Positions 1-8,442 of a stretch of 64,000 nucleotides of DNA are shown one piece after another. The stretch lies in assembly GCF_008704715.1 (NCBI RefSeq), contig NZ_CP023689.1, positions 4,402,001-4,466,000 of the forward strand, written 5' to 3'. The translations under genes and the position numbers were made by a program. The notes below the pieces were generated by a model. The model was not told where the DNA came from. It searched no databases and saw only the letters and a list, made by a program, of their open reading frames with translations. The DNA comes from Streptomyces chartreusis (GTDB taxonomy: Bacteria; Actinomycetota; Actinomycetes; Streptomycetales; Streptomycetaceae). Positions within the stretch are counted from its first letter, which is position 1; each line of letters begins with the position of its first letter.

Positions 1-2
1 GG

Positions 3-800
3 TCACATGCGGGAGACGTTGCGTTCGTAGACCAGGCGGAGGCCGATCAGGGTCAGCCAGGGTTCGTGTTCGTCGATGACCGAGGATTCGCCCAGGACCA
101 TGGGGGCGAGGCCGCCCGTGGCGATGACCGTGACGTCGTCGGGGTCGTCCGCGAGTTCGCGGGCCATGCGGTTGACCACGCCGTCGACCTGGCCCGCGAA
201 GCCGTAGATGATGCCGGACTGCATGGCCTCGACCGTGTTCTTGCCGATGACGCTGCGGGGGCGGGCCACCTCGATCTTGCGGAGTTGGGCGCCGCGTACG
301 CCCAGGGCCTCCACGGAGATCTCGATGCCGGGGGCGATGACGCCGCCGATGTACTCGCCGCGGGCGCTCACCGCGTCGAACGTCGTCGCCGTACCGAAGT
401 CGACGACGATCGCCGGGCCGCCGTAGAGGTCGACCGCCGCGACCGCGTTGATGATGCGGTCGGCGCCGACCTCCTTGGGGTTGTCGGTGAGGATCGGGAC
501 GCCCGTCTTCACGCCCGGTTCGACCAGGACGGCGGGGACGTCGCCGTAGTAGCGGCGGGTTACCTCGCGCAGTTCGTGGAGGACGGAGGGGACCGTCGCG
601 CAGATGGCGATGCCGTCGATGCCGTCGCCCAGTTCGTCGCCGAGGAGCGGGTGCATGCCCATGAGGCCCTGGAGGAGGACCGCGAGCTCGTCCGCCGTGC
701 GGCGGGCGTCCGTGGAGATGCGCCAGTGTTCGACGATTTCCTCGCCGTCGAAGAGGCCGAGGACGGTGTGCGTGTTGCCTACGTCGATGGTGAGCAGCAT
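3..800 (-). CDS. coaX: Type III pantothenate kinase
   Basis: Phosphorylates pantothenate to 4'-phosphopantothenate, the first committed step of CoA synthesis; cytosolic. The 265-residue protein opens with the phosphate-binding DVGNT motif (residues 6-10) and has GADR (112-115), DFGTA (134-138) and GGVIAPG (152-158), all hallmarks of the ASKHA-fold type III enzymes, which are not inhibited by CoA. I chose the ATG at 800 because family homology begins exactly there; a longer open frame upstream only re-reads nadC. The stop of nadC lies 8 bases upstream and forms part of the ribosome-binding site (GGAGTAGGAA). It is the last gene of a nad/pan/coa operon. The length is normal for the family. Confidence 0.96.
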   Translation of the reverse strand: MLLTIDVGNTHTVLGLFDGEEIVEHWRISTDARRTADELAVLLQGLMGMHPLLGDELGDGIDGIAICATVPSVLHELREVTRRYYGDVPAVLVEPGVKTGVPILTDNPKEVGADRIINAVAAVDLYGGPAIVVDFGTATTFDAVSARGEYIGGVIAPGIEISVEALGVRGAQLRKIEVARPRSVIGKNTVEAMQSGIIYGFAGQVDGVVNRMARELADDPDDVTVIATGGLAPMVLGESSVIDEHEPWLTLIGLRLVYERNVSRM

Positions 801-808
801 GCCGGTTC

Positions 809-1789
809 CTACTCCGCCGCTCGCAGGTCCAGGCCGATGTCCAGGATCGGCGAGGAGTGGGTGAGGGCTCCGACGGCGAGGTAGTCGACGCCGGTGGTCG
901 CGTACGCGCGGGCGTTGTCGAGGGTCAGGCGGCCCGAGGCTTCGAGGGCTGCTCGGCCGGCCACGATCGCCACCGCCTCCTCGCACTCGCCCGGCGTGAA
1001 GTTGTCCAGCAGGATCAGGTCCGCGCCGGCGTCCACGACCTCGCGGAGCTGGTGCAGGGTGTCCACCTCGACCTCGATGGCGAGGTCGGGGAAGGCCTCA
1101 CGGACCGCCTTGAAGGCCTGGGCGACCCCTCCCGCGGCCACTACGTGGTTGTCCTTCACCAGGGCCGCGTCCGACAGGGACATGCGGTGGTTGACCCCGC
1201 CTCCACAGCGCACCGCGTACTTCTCCAGGGCTCGCAGGCCCGGAGTCGTCTTGCGGGTGTCGCGGACCTTCGCCCCGGTGCCGTCCAGTACGTCCGCCCA
1301 CGCGCGCGTGGCCGTCGCGATGCCGGACAGGCGGCACAGGATGTTCAGCGCGCTGCGCTCGGCCGTCAGGAGGTCACGGGTGCGGGTGGTGATGGACAGG
1401 AGCTTGTCGCCCGCCTCCACCCGCTCGCCGTCCTCGACGTGGCGCTCGACCTCGAACTCGTCCTCGCAGACGATCGAGACGACCGCCTCGGCGACCCGGA
1501 GGCCCGCCACCACGCCCGCTTCACGGGCTACGAAGTCGGCCGTGGCCACTGCTTCCTCGGGGATCGTGGCGACGGTCGTCACGTCCACGCCGTGCGCCAG
1601 GTCCTCCTGGATGGCGACGTTCGCGATGTCCTCGACCTCGACGGGGTCCAGGCCCGCCTCGGCGAGGAGTTCGGCGAGTGCGGGGTCGAGGCCGCACTCC
1701 AGGTACTCCTCGCCACCGCCGCAGGCGCAGTCGTCGCCGCAGCCGCCGTTCGGGGCGAGGGGAAGGTCGGGGGTGGTCACTGCTGTCAC
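809..1789 (-). CDS. nadC: Nicotinate-nucleotide pyrophosphorylase (quinolinate phosphoribosyltransferase)
   Basis: Converts quinolinate and PRPP to nicotinate mononucleotide in de novo NAD synthesis. The 326-residue product has the PRPP/quinolinate-binding DTRKTTPGLR segment (177-186) and the GGGVNHR motif (196-202). The start is the GTG at 1789, which overlaps the nadB stop as GTGA and has AGGAG just upstream. The first ~35 residues are an extension not needed for the fold and contain four cysteines (17, 21, 23, 32; pattern C-x3-C-x-C-x8-C) in a Gly/Asp-rich setting, which suggests metal binding. nadA, the partner that makes quinolinate with NadB, is not in this window. Confidence 0.96.
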   Translation of the reverse strand: MTAVTTPDLPLAPNGGCGDDCACGGGEEYLECGLDPALAELLAEAGLDPVEVEDIANVAIQEDLAHGVDVTTVATIPEEAVATADFVAREAGVVAGLRVAEAVVSIVCEDEFEVERHVEDGERVEAGDKLLSITTRTRDLLTAERSALNILCRLSGIATATRAWADVLDGTGAKVRDTRKTTPGLRALEKYAVRCGGGVNHRMSLSDAALVKDNHVVAAGGVAQAFKAVREAFPDLAIEVEVDTLHQLREVVDAGADLILLDNFTPGECEEAVAIVAGRAALEASGRLTLDNARAYATTGVDYLAVGALTHSSPILDIGLDLRAAE

Positions 1790-3495
1790 TGCTCCTGGGG
1801 ACGGGTCGGGGGGAAGTCTGCGGTGTCTGTGGTGTGCACGGCCAGTGTGCGGTCGGGGTTCAGGCGTACGACGATGTGGCGGCGCCATGAAGTGTCGTCG
1901 CGGTCGGGCTCGTCCTCGCGCCAGTGGCAGCCCCGGGTCTCCTCGCGCAGTTGTGCCGCGGCCACCAGGACCCGGGCCACGCAGAGGAGGTTCGTGGCCT
2001 CCCAGGTGTCGACGCCGGGCTCGGCCGTCTTGCCGTTCTGGGTGAGGGTGTCGCGGGCCTCGGTGCGCAGGTGCTGGAGCTGGTCGGCGGCCTTGGCGAG
2101 GGACTCGGCCGAGCGCAGGACTCCGGCGCCGTCGGCCATCGTCCGCTGGATCGCGAAGCGGGCCTCGGGGGCCAGCAGCGGGTGTTCGGGGGTCTCGGGG
2201 TACGGCACCGGGTGCGGCACGCGCGCGTGCAGGCCGTTCGCCGCCCGGGACGCCGCGATGTCCTCCACGATGCGCTCGGCGTAGACCAGGCCTTCGAGGA
2301 GTGAGTTGGAGGCCAGGCGGTTGGCGCCGTGCACTCCGGTGCAGGCGACCTCGCCGCACGCGTAAAGGCCGGGGACGGTCGTACGGCCCTGGGAGTCGGT
2401 GCGTACGCCGCCGGAGGCGTGGTGGGCGGCCGGGGCGATCGGGATGGGGGTGGTGACCGGGTCGATGCCGTTCGCCCGGCAGGCGGCGAGGATCGTCGGG
2501 AAGCGGTGCTCCCACATGTCGGCGCCGAAGTGGCGGGCATCGAGGAACATGTGTTCCGCGTCCTGCTCCAGCATGCGTCGCATGATGCCCTTGGCGACGA
2601 TGTCCCGGGGGGCCAGTTCGGCGAGTTCGTGCTGTCCCAGCATGAAACGGACGCCGTTCGCATCGACCAGGTGGGCGCCCTCGCCTCGTACCGCCTCGGA
2701 GACCAGGGGCTGCTGGCCCTCCGCATCCGCGCCCAGGAAGAGGACCGTGGGGTGGAACTGGACGAACTCCAGGTCGCTCACCTCGGCGCCGGCGCGCAGC
2801 GCCAGGGCCACGCCGTCGCCCGTCGACACCGACGGGTTCGTCGTCGCCGAGAAGACCTGGCCCATACCGCCGGTCGCCAGGACCACGGCCGGGGCGTGGA
2901 CCGCTCCCACGCCGTCGTGCTGGCCCTCGCCCATGACGTGCAGGGTTACGCCCGCCGTACGGCCCTCGGCGTCCGTGAGGAGGTCGAGGACGAGGGCGTT
3001 CTCGATCGTGCGCAGTCCACGCGCGCGTACCGCCTCCACGAGCGCGCGGGAGATCTCCGCTCCCGTCGCGTCGCCGCCCGCGTGGACGATACGGCGACGG
3101 TGGTGGCCACCCTCGCGGGTGAGCTCCAGGCCGCCTTCCTCCGACTCGTCGAAGTGGGCGCCGGTCTCGATCAGCCGGCGTACGGCGTCGGGGCCCTCGG
3201 TGACGAGGATGCGGACGGCGTTCTCGTCGCACAGGCCCGCGCCCGCGACCAGGGTGTCGTCCAGGTGCTGCTCCGGGGTGTCGCCCTCGCCGAGGGCCGC
3301 GGCGACGCCGCCCTGGGCCCAGCGGGTGGAGCCGTCGTCGAGGCTGGCCTTGGTGACGACGACCGTCTTCAGGCCGACGGCCTCGCAGCGCAGGGCGGCG
3401 GTGAGGCCGGCGATGCCGGAGCCGACGACCACGACATCCGCGGCGATGGACCACCCGGGCGCGGGTGCGTGCAGTCGTATGCCTGTGCTGGTCAC
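1786..3495 (-). CDS. nadB: L-aspartate oxidase
   Basis: FAD enzyme oxidising L-aspartate to iminoaspartate, the first step of bacterial de novo NAD synthesis. The 569-residue protein has the N-terminal dinucleotide-binding motif GSGIAG (about residues 26-31), the succinate-dehydrogenase/fumarate-reductase-like flavoprotein core with RRIVHAGG, and the C-terminal SNSLLEGLVYA segment typical of the family. GTG start at 3495 overlaps the panC stop (GTGA); its own stop overlaps the nadC start. Coupling with panC and coaX places NAD and CoA synthesis under one transcript. Confidence 0.96.
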   Translation of the reverse strand: MTSTGIRLHAPAPGWSIAADVVVVGSGIAGLTAALRCEAVGLKTVVVTKASLDDGSTRWAQGGVAAALGEGDTPEQHLDDTLVAGAGLCDENAVRILVTEGPDAVRRLIETGAHFDESEEGGLELTREGGHHRRRIVHAGGDATGAEISRALVEAVRARGLRTIENALVLDLLTDAEGRTAGVTLHVMGEGQHDGVGAVHAPAVVLATGGMGQVFSATTNPSVSTGDGVALALRAGAEVSDLEFVQFHPTVLFLGADAEGQQPLVSEAVRGEGAHLVDANGVRFMLGQHELAELAPRDIVAKGIMRRMLEQDAEHMFLDARHFGADMWEHRFPTILAACRANGIDPVTTPIPIAPAAHHASGGVRTDSQGRTTVPGLYACGEVACTGVHGANRLASNSLLEGLVYAERIVEDIAASRAANGLHARVPHPVPYPETPEHPLLAPEARFAIQRTMADGAGVLRSAESLAKAADQLQHLRTEARDTLTQNGKTAEPGVDTWEATNLLCVARVLVAAAQLREETRGCHWREDEPDRDDTSWRRHIVVRLNPDRTLAVHTTDTADFPPTRPQEQ

Positions 3496-4490
3496 GAGGC
3501 GGCTCCGAAGGTCAGGGGGATGTTGTCGATCAGCCGGGTCGTGCCGACCCGGGCGGCGACGGCGAGGACGGCCTCGCCGATGTACTCGTCCTCGTGATCG
3601 GTGATCTCCGTGAAGTCGGACGGGTCGACGAGGGCGAGGTAGTCCAGTTCGAGCGGCGGGTCGAGGCGGGCGGCCTCGTCCAGGACCAGGCGGGCGGCGG
3701 CGCGGACGGCGGCCGCGGCGCCGGGGACGGCCTTGGCGACGGCGTGCGCGTCGGCCGCGGCGCGGGACTCCCCTATGGCGCTGAGCGCCTCGGCACGCGC
3801 ACGCGTGGCGGGCACTTCACGGGCGCGTGCGCGCAGCGCCTCCTGGGCGGCGTGCCGGTCGCTGCCGGCGAACAGGGCCTGGGACAGCGCGAGGGCCGTG
3901 CGGCGTTCCTTGGGCGAGAGGTAGCGGTTGCGGCTGGAGAGGGCGAGGCCGTCCTCCTCGCGCACGGTGGGTACGCCGACGATCTCGACTCCGAAGTTCA
4001 GGTCGCGGACCATGCGGCGGATCAGCGCGAGCTGCTGGGCGTCCTTCTGGCCGAACAGGGCGACGTCGGGCCGGGTGAGGTGCAGCAGCTTGGCGACGAC
4101 CGTGAGCATGCCGTCGAAGTGGCCGGGGCGCGAGCCGCCCTCCAGGCGCTCGCCCATCGGGCCGGCGCTGATGCGGACCTGGGGCTCGCCGCCGGGGTAG
4201 ACCTCGTCGACGGAGGGCGCGAACACGACGTCCGCTCCGGCCTGTTCGGCGATCTTGACGTCGGCGTCCAGGGTGCGCGGGTAGCGGTCGAGGTCCTCGC
4301 CCTGGCCGAACTGCAAGGGGTTCACGAAGACGGTGACGACGACCTCGCCGTCCGGTCCGGCGATCGCGCGTGCGGTGCGGACCAGGGTGGCGTGGCCCTC
4401 GTGCAGGGCGCCCATGGTCATCACGACGGCGCGCCGGCCGGCACGCGTGCGTGCGTGCAGTTCGGCGGCGGTGCGCAGGGTGGTGGTCAT
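3492..4490 (-). CDS. panC: Pantothenate synthetase
   Basis: ATP-dependent ligation of pantoate and beta-alanine to pantothenate. The 332-residue product shows the nucleotidyltransferase HxGH signature in TMGALHEGH near residue 30 and the SSRNRYL segment around the KMSKS-equivalent region. Length is somewhat above the usual ~280 residues because of an Ala/Arg-rich insertion in the C-terminal domain. The ATG at 4490 overlaps the upstream DUF2520 stop by ATGA; its stop overlaps nadB. panB (ketopantoate hydroxymethyltransferase) and a classic panE are not in the window. Confidence 0.96.
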   Translation of the reverse strand: MTTTLRTAAELHARTRAGRRAVVMTMGALHEGHATLVRTARAIAGPDGEVVVTVFVNPLQFGQGEDLDRYPRTLDADVKIAEQAGADVVFAPSVDEVYPGGEPQVRISAGPMGERLEGGSRPGHFDGMLTVVAKLLHLTRPDVALFGQKDAQQLALIRRMVRDLNFGVEIVGVPTVREEDGLALSSRNRYLSPKERRTALALSQALFAGSDRHAAQEALRARAREVPATRARAEALSAIGESRAAADAHAVAKAVPGAAAAVRAAARLVLDEAARLDPPLELDYLALVDPSDFTEITDHEDEYIGEAVLAVAARVGTTRLIDNIPLTFGAAS

Positions 4491-5443
4491 CGGGCGTCTC
4501 CCTCGGCGCCGTCGGTCCCGTTGCTGCCGTCGGTTCCGTCGGTTCCGTCGGCGAGTACCCCGAGGAGGTCCTCGGCGAGCTCCGGCTTGAGCAGGCCGTG
4601 GGCGAGGGCGCGGTCGGCGGTCGCGCGGGCCATGGCGAGATAGCCGGCGACGGTCTGCGGGGCGTGCCTGCGCAGTTCGCTGACGTGCGCGGCGACGGTG
4701 CCCGCGTCCCCGCGCGCGACGGGGCCGGTCAGGGCGGCGTCGCCGGAGCGCAGGGCGTTGTCGAGGGCGGCGCCGAGCAGCGGGCCGAGCATCCGGTCGG
4801 GGGCGGCGACGCCCGCCTCGCGGAGCAGGTCCATGGACTGGGCGACGAGCGTGATCAGGTGGTTGGCGCCCAGCGCGAGAGCCGCGTGGTAGAGCGGGCG
4901 CCGTTCCTCGGCGATCCACTCCGGCTCGCCGCCCATCTCGATGACGAGGGCCTCGGCGGCCAGCCTCAGTTCCTCGGGCGCGGTGACGCCGAAGGAGCAG
5001 CCGGCGAGGCGCTGGACGTCCACGGGTGTGCCGGTGAAGGTCATCGCCGGGTGCAGGGCCAGCGGCAGCGCGCCCGCGCGCAGTGCGGGGTCCAGGACCC
5101 TGGCGCCGTACCGCCCGGAGGTGTGCACCAGCAGCTGGCCGGGCTTGACGGCACCGGTCTCGGCGAGGCCCTCGACCAGGCCGGGCAGGACGTCGTCGGG
5201 GACGGTCAGCAGCACCAGTTCGGCGCGCGCGAGCACTTCGGCGGGCGGCACCATCGGCACGTCGGGGAGCATCCGCTCGGCCCGTCGCCGGGAGGCGTCG
5301 GAGACTCCGGAGACGGCCACCGGGCGGTGTCCGGCGAGCTGGAGGGACGCGGCGAGCGCGGGGCCCACCCGGCCGGCGCCGACGACACCGACGGAGAGCC
5401 GCGCGGGGCGGTCCCTGGGATCTGGCTGTTGGCTTGTACTCAC
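4487..5443 (-). CDS. DUF2520 / Rossmann-like oxidoreductase
   Basis: A 318-residue NAD(P)-binding protein: GVVGAGRVGPALA (about residues 19-31) is a Rossmann dinucleotide loop, followed by a helical C-terminal domain containing YHAALALGANHL, as in DUF2520 proteins that resemble ketopantoate and pyrroline-carboxylate reductases. It is the first gene of the operon and overlaps panC by 4 bases, so a role in pantoate formation (ketopantoate reduction) is a reasonable inference, but the substrate is unproven. The C-terminus ends in a low-complexity Thr-Asp-Gly run (DGTDGTDGSNGTDGAEGD) absent from the folded part. Confidence 0.8.
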   Translation of the reverse strand: MSTSQQPDPRDRPARLSVGVVGAGRVGPALAASLQLAGHRPVAVSGVSDASRRRAERMLPDVPMVPPAEVLARAELVLLTVPDDVLPGLVEGLAETGAVKPGQLLVHTSGRYGARVLDPALRAGALPLALHPAMTFTGTPVDVQRLAGCSFGVTAPEELRLAAEALVIEMGGEPEWIAEERRPLYHAALALGANHLITLVAQSMDLLREAGVAAPDRMLGPLLGAALDNALRSGDAALTGPVARGDAGTVAAHVSELRRHAPQTVAGYLAMARATADRALAHGLLKPELAEDLLGVLADGTDGTDGSNGTDGAEGDAR

Positions 5444-5639
5444 GCGACGGCGGCCTTCCCGTTCCAGTCCGCTCGGGGTACCGGACGATTTCTCGTCATG
5501 TTAACGCGATTGGTTCGAGAGGCGTTCGGTTGTCCACAGGCTGTGGGTTTCGCCACGCCTTCCGGGGCGGACGCTTCGGGCGGGCCGCGGCGGGAAATGC
5601 GGATGCCCGCGCAGGTGGGGGCGCGGGATGATCCCGGGC

Positions 5640-6908
5640 ATGAGCGATACGGCGGAGCGGAGCGACCGGCAGCGGGCGGAACGGGGCGGACAGGGGACAG
5701 GGGCGAGGGCAGGGGCGGATCCCGGCGAGCAATTGTCGGACGAGCAGGTGTCGGACGACGAGCGGCGCAAGCAGCGCCGTGAGCGGCGCATCGCCGCCTA
5801 CCGGAGCGCGCGGCGCGTACTCGCGCGCCCCGGCTTCCTGGGGACCCTCCGCGAGCGCCTGGCGCTGCTGGACGAGGCGCGTGCGCTGGACCTGCACGAC
5901 CTGGACACGCCGTCGGACCTCTACGGCGACGGCATCGTCGAGGCCCTGGAGGAGAAGACCGCCCAACTGCTCGGCAAGGAGGCGGCCGCGTTCTTCCCGA
6001 CCGGCACGATGGCCCAGCAGGTGGCCCTGCGCTGCTGGGCGGGCCGTACCGGGAACCCGACCGTCGCACTGCATGCGCTTGCGCACCCCGAGATGCATGA
6101 GCGGAACGCGTTCAGCCAGGTCAGCGGCTTGCGCCCAGTCCGTGTGACGAGCGAGCCGCGGCTGCCGACCGCCGCCGAGGTACGGGACTTCGACGAGCCC
6201 TTCGGGGCGCTGATGCTCGAACTGCCTCTCAGGGACGCCGGTTTCGTACTGCCCACGTGGCAGGAGCTCACGGAGGTGGTCGAGGCGGCGCGCGAGCGGG
6301 AGGCGGTGGTTCACTTCGACGGTGCCCGCCTGTGGGAGTCCACGGTCCACTTCGACCGCTCCCTGGAGGAGATCGCGGACCTCGCGGACAGCGTGTACGT
6401 GTCGTTCTACAAGTCCCTCGACGGCTTCGGCGGCGCGGCCCTCGCCGGCCCGAAGACGCTGGTGGACGAGGCGAAGGCCTGGCGGCACCGGTACGGCGGG
6501 ATGGTCTTCCAGCAGTTCCCGACCGCGCTGTCGGCGCTGGCCGGCCTGGAGCGGGAGCTGCCCCGGCTGCCCGAGTACGTCGCCCACGCGCGCGTGGTGG
6601 CCGCCGCGCTGCGCGAGGGGTTCGCGGCGGCCGGGGTGCCGTGGATGCGGATCCACCCCGAGCCGCCGCACACGAACGAGTTCCAGGTCTGGCTGCCGTA
6701 CGACGCCGACGTGGTCGCCGAGGCCGCGATCCGGCACGCCGAGGTGACGAAGACCGTCCTGTTCGCGAACGGCTGGGAGGCCAAGGGCCCCGGGCTGGCC
6801 TTCACGGAGGTCTACGTACGGGCCGCGGGGCTGGAGTGGACGGCCGCCGACGTACGGGAGGCCGTCGCCCGGTTCGTGGCCCTGCTGACCGAGGAGGTCA
6901 CCAGGTAG
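5640..6908 (+). CDS. Threonine aldolase-family (beta-eliminating lyase) PLP enzyme
   Basis: Fold-type I PLP enzyme of the low-specificity threonine aldolase family, which cleaves L-threonine or allo-threonine to glycine and acetaldehyde. Visible motifs: HFDGARLW in the PLP-Asp region and SFYKSLDGFGG, whose lysine should form the internal aldimine. Product 422 residues or slightly less; the ~50 residues before the fold are polar and probably disordered. Start chosen at ATG 5640 (SDTAERSD); an in-frame ATG lies 12 bases upstream. The 3' end overlaps the opposing small gene by 11 bases. Exact amino-acid specificity cannot be read from the sequence. Confidence 0.85.
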   Translation: MSDTAERSDRQRAERGGQGTGARAGADPGEQLSDEQVSDDERRKQRRERRIAAYRSARRVLARPGFLGTLRERLALLDEARALDLHDLDTPSDLYGDGIVEALEEKTAQLLGKEAAAFFPTGTMAQQVALRCWAGRTGNPTVALHALAHPEMHERNAFSQVSGLRPVRVTSEPRLPTAAEVRDFDEPFGALMLELPLRDAGFVLPTWQELTEVVEAAREREAVVHFDGARLWESTVHFDRSLEEIADLADSVYVSFYKSLDGFGGAALAGPKTLVDEAKAWRHRYGGMVFQQFPTALSALAGLERELPRLPEYVAHARVVAAALREGFAAAGVPWMRIHPEPPHTNEFQVWLPYDADVVAEAAIRHAEVTKTVLFANGWEAKGPGLAFTEVYVRAAGLEWTAADVREAVARFVALLTEEVTR

Positions 6909-7113
6909 AGCGCGGCCGCCCGTGCAGCCACCGCCCCAGGGCGTGCCGTATCCGCCCGTGGGCCGGGCGACCGGCGACGACGGCCCTGAACCGGCGGTGG
7001 TCGCGGATCTCCCGCATGACCTGCCAGTCGTGGGTGCCGGGCGCCGGAGGGGGCGCCTCGCCCTGCTGCCGGGCACGGTAGGTGTCGAGGAGGTAGTGCT
7101 GGGTGATGCTCAT
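6898..7113 (-). CDS. Small conserved-looking protein of unknown function
   Basis: 71-residue basic protein (MSITQHYLLDTYRA... ending HGRPRSTW) with no membrane segment and no motif I recognise. Support for being real: codon use and composition differ from the shadow frames of neighbours, it starts with ATG after a weak GAAGG, and it is divergent from the DUF5937/ArsR gene across a perfect palindrome, an arrangement typical of a regulator and its target. The last bases overlap the convergent aldolase-like gene. A regulatory-target role is inference only. Confidence 0.6.
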   Translation of the reverse strand: MSITQHYLLDTYRARQQGEAPPPAPGTHDWQVMREIRDHRRFRAVVAGRPAHGRIRHALGRWLHGRPRSTW

Positions 7114-7218
7114 GGCCGATCGCCTTCTCGGGACGTAGGAGACATGACGTGGGTGGGTGATCGGGCTCCGCGGCTGCCCCGGTCGTCCCAGGCTGCGCCG
7201 GGTGCCGCCGCCGCGTCG

Positions 7219-7247
7219 CGTCGATTGACGGCGGCCGTCAATCGACG
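7219..7247. promoter_or_regulatory. Perfect 29-bp palindrome, probable ArsR-type operator
   Basis: Two 14-base arms (left arm CGTCGATTGACGGC) separated by one base form a perfect inverted repeat between the divergent small protein and the DUF5937/ArsR regulator. Each arm carries TTGACG, a -35-like hexamer reading towards one of the two genes, so bound repressor would block both promoters. Symmetry, position and a neighbouring winged-helix regulator all point to an autoregulatory operator. Confidence 0.75.
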
Positions 7248-7274
7248 ACGGCGTTGTCAGTGGCGGGGTGCACC

Positions 7275-8390
7275 ATGAAGTACATGAGCGTGACCATCGA
7301 CATCGCGGGGCTGCGGCCGGAGAGGCTCGCCGTCGTGCCCTCGCCCCTGGCCGAGCTCGGCATGGCGCTGCACGCGCTGTCGGAGCCGGGGCACCACCCG
7401 GGCCTCCAGGGCTGGGTGACGGGCGTGACGGCCCGGCTGGACTCCCATCTGGCCGACCGGATGTGCGAGGCCGACTTCCTGTGGCGGACGACCTTCTCCG
7501 ACCTGTTCATGCCCTTCGCCGGCATCCCGGGCCGCAGCACCCTGCCGGGCGCCACGCTCGCGGAGGAGCTCGACCAGCTGGACAAGCTCACGGACGAGCA
7601 GTTCGTGGACGCGGCCCTGGAGTTCACCTGCGCCCTGCCGTACAGCACCGGCGGGCCGGACGCGCTGTCCGACCCCGAAGTGCGGCACCGGGCGCTGGAC
7701 CTCGCCGCCGCGCGGGGGCCGCGGCAGCTGCGGTTCAGCGAGCGGCTGCTCGTCGACCCGCCGCGGATCAGGGCCTGGCTGCGGCAGTTCCTCCAGGACT
7801 GCGACGAGGCGTTCTTCGCGGAAGCCTGGTCCCGGCTGCGGCACCAGCTGGCGAACGACGCCCGCCACAAGACGGACCTGCTGCGGCACAAGGGCCTCGC
7901 GGAGGCGCTGGCCGCGGTGTCCCCGGCGGTGACCCTGGACGAGCCGGCCGCGCGGATCACCGTCGACAAGCTGGGCGAGGGCCACACGGCCGTCGCGGAC
8001 GGCGGCCTCCTCCTCGTCCCGACGAGCCTCGGCTGGCCGCACCTGATGGTCCTGCACCGCCACGAATGGCAGCCGGTGCTGCACTACCCGGTCGGCTCCC
8101 CCGAGCTCGCCGCGCCGCCCTCGGTCGAGCAGCTGGCCCTGCGGATGACCGCGCTCTCCCACCCCGTGCGGATGCGCATCTGCCGCCACCTCGCCCGCAG
8201 CGCCTACACCACCGGCGAGCTGGCGCAGGTGCACGGCATGACGGCACCGGAGATATCCCGGCACCTGGGCGTTCTGAAGAAGGCGGGCCTGGTCACCACC
8301 CGCCGCCGCGGCCGTTACGTCCTGCACCAGCTGGACGTGACGGTGGTGGCCCGGCTGGGCAGCGACTTCCTGGAGGGCATCCTCCGGTAG
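7275..8390 (+). CDS. DUF5937 / ArsR-family helix-turn-helix regulator
   Basis: 371-residue protein with a ~270-residue N-terminal DUF5937-like domain (ligand or partner binding, role unknown) and a C-terminal winged helix: ALSHPVRMRICRHLA, then TGELAQVHGMTAPEISRHL as recognition region and RRRGRYVLHQLD as wing. No Cys pair typical of metal-sensing ArsR proteins is seen, so it probably senses something else. Start at ATG 7275 (MKYMSVTI) with GGCGGGG upstream; ATG 7284 is an alternative. Probably binds the palindrome just upstream and controls itself and the divergent small gene. Confidence 0.82.
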   Translation: MKYMSVTIDIAGLRPERLAVVPSPLAELGMALHALSEPGHHPGLQGWVTGVTARLDSHLADRMCEADFLWRTTFSDLFMPFAGIPGRSTLPGATLAEELDQLDKLTDEQFVDAALEFTCALPYSTGGPDALSDPEVRHRALDLAAARGPRQLRFSERLLVDPPRIRAWLRQFLQDCDEAFFAEAWSRLRHQLANDARHKTDLLRHKGLAEALAAVSPAVTLDEPAARITVDKLGEGHTAVADGGLLLVPTSLGWPHLMVLHRHEWQPVLHYPVGSPELAAPPSVEQLALRMTALSHPVRMRICRHLARSAYTTGELAQVHGMTAPEISRHLGVLKKAGLVTTRRRGRYVLHQLDVTVVARLGSDFLEGILR

Positions 8391-8442
8391 CGGCCCGCAT
8401 CGGAGCTCAAGGGCGTCGTTCGACGGCAGCCCGCCCCGGGGC

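Noticed and set aside
801..986. N-terminal extension of the coaX frame to 986
   Set aside because: These ~60 residues are Arg/Pro-rich shadow of nadC; homology and a ribosome-binding site mark ATG 800.
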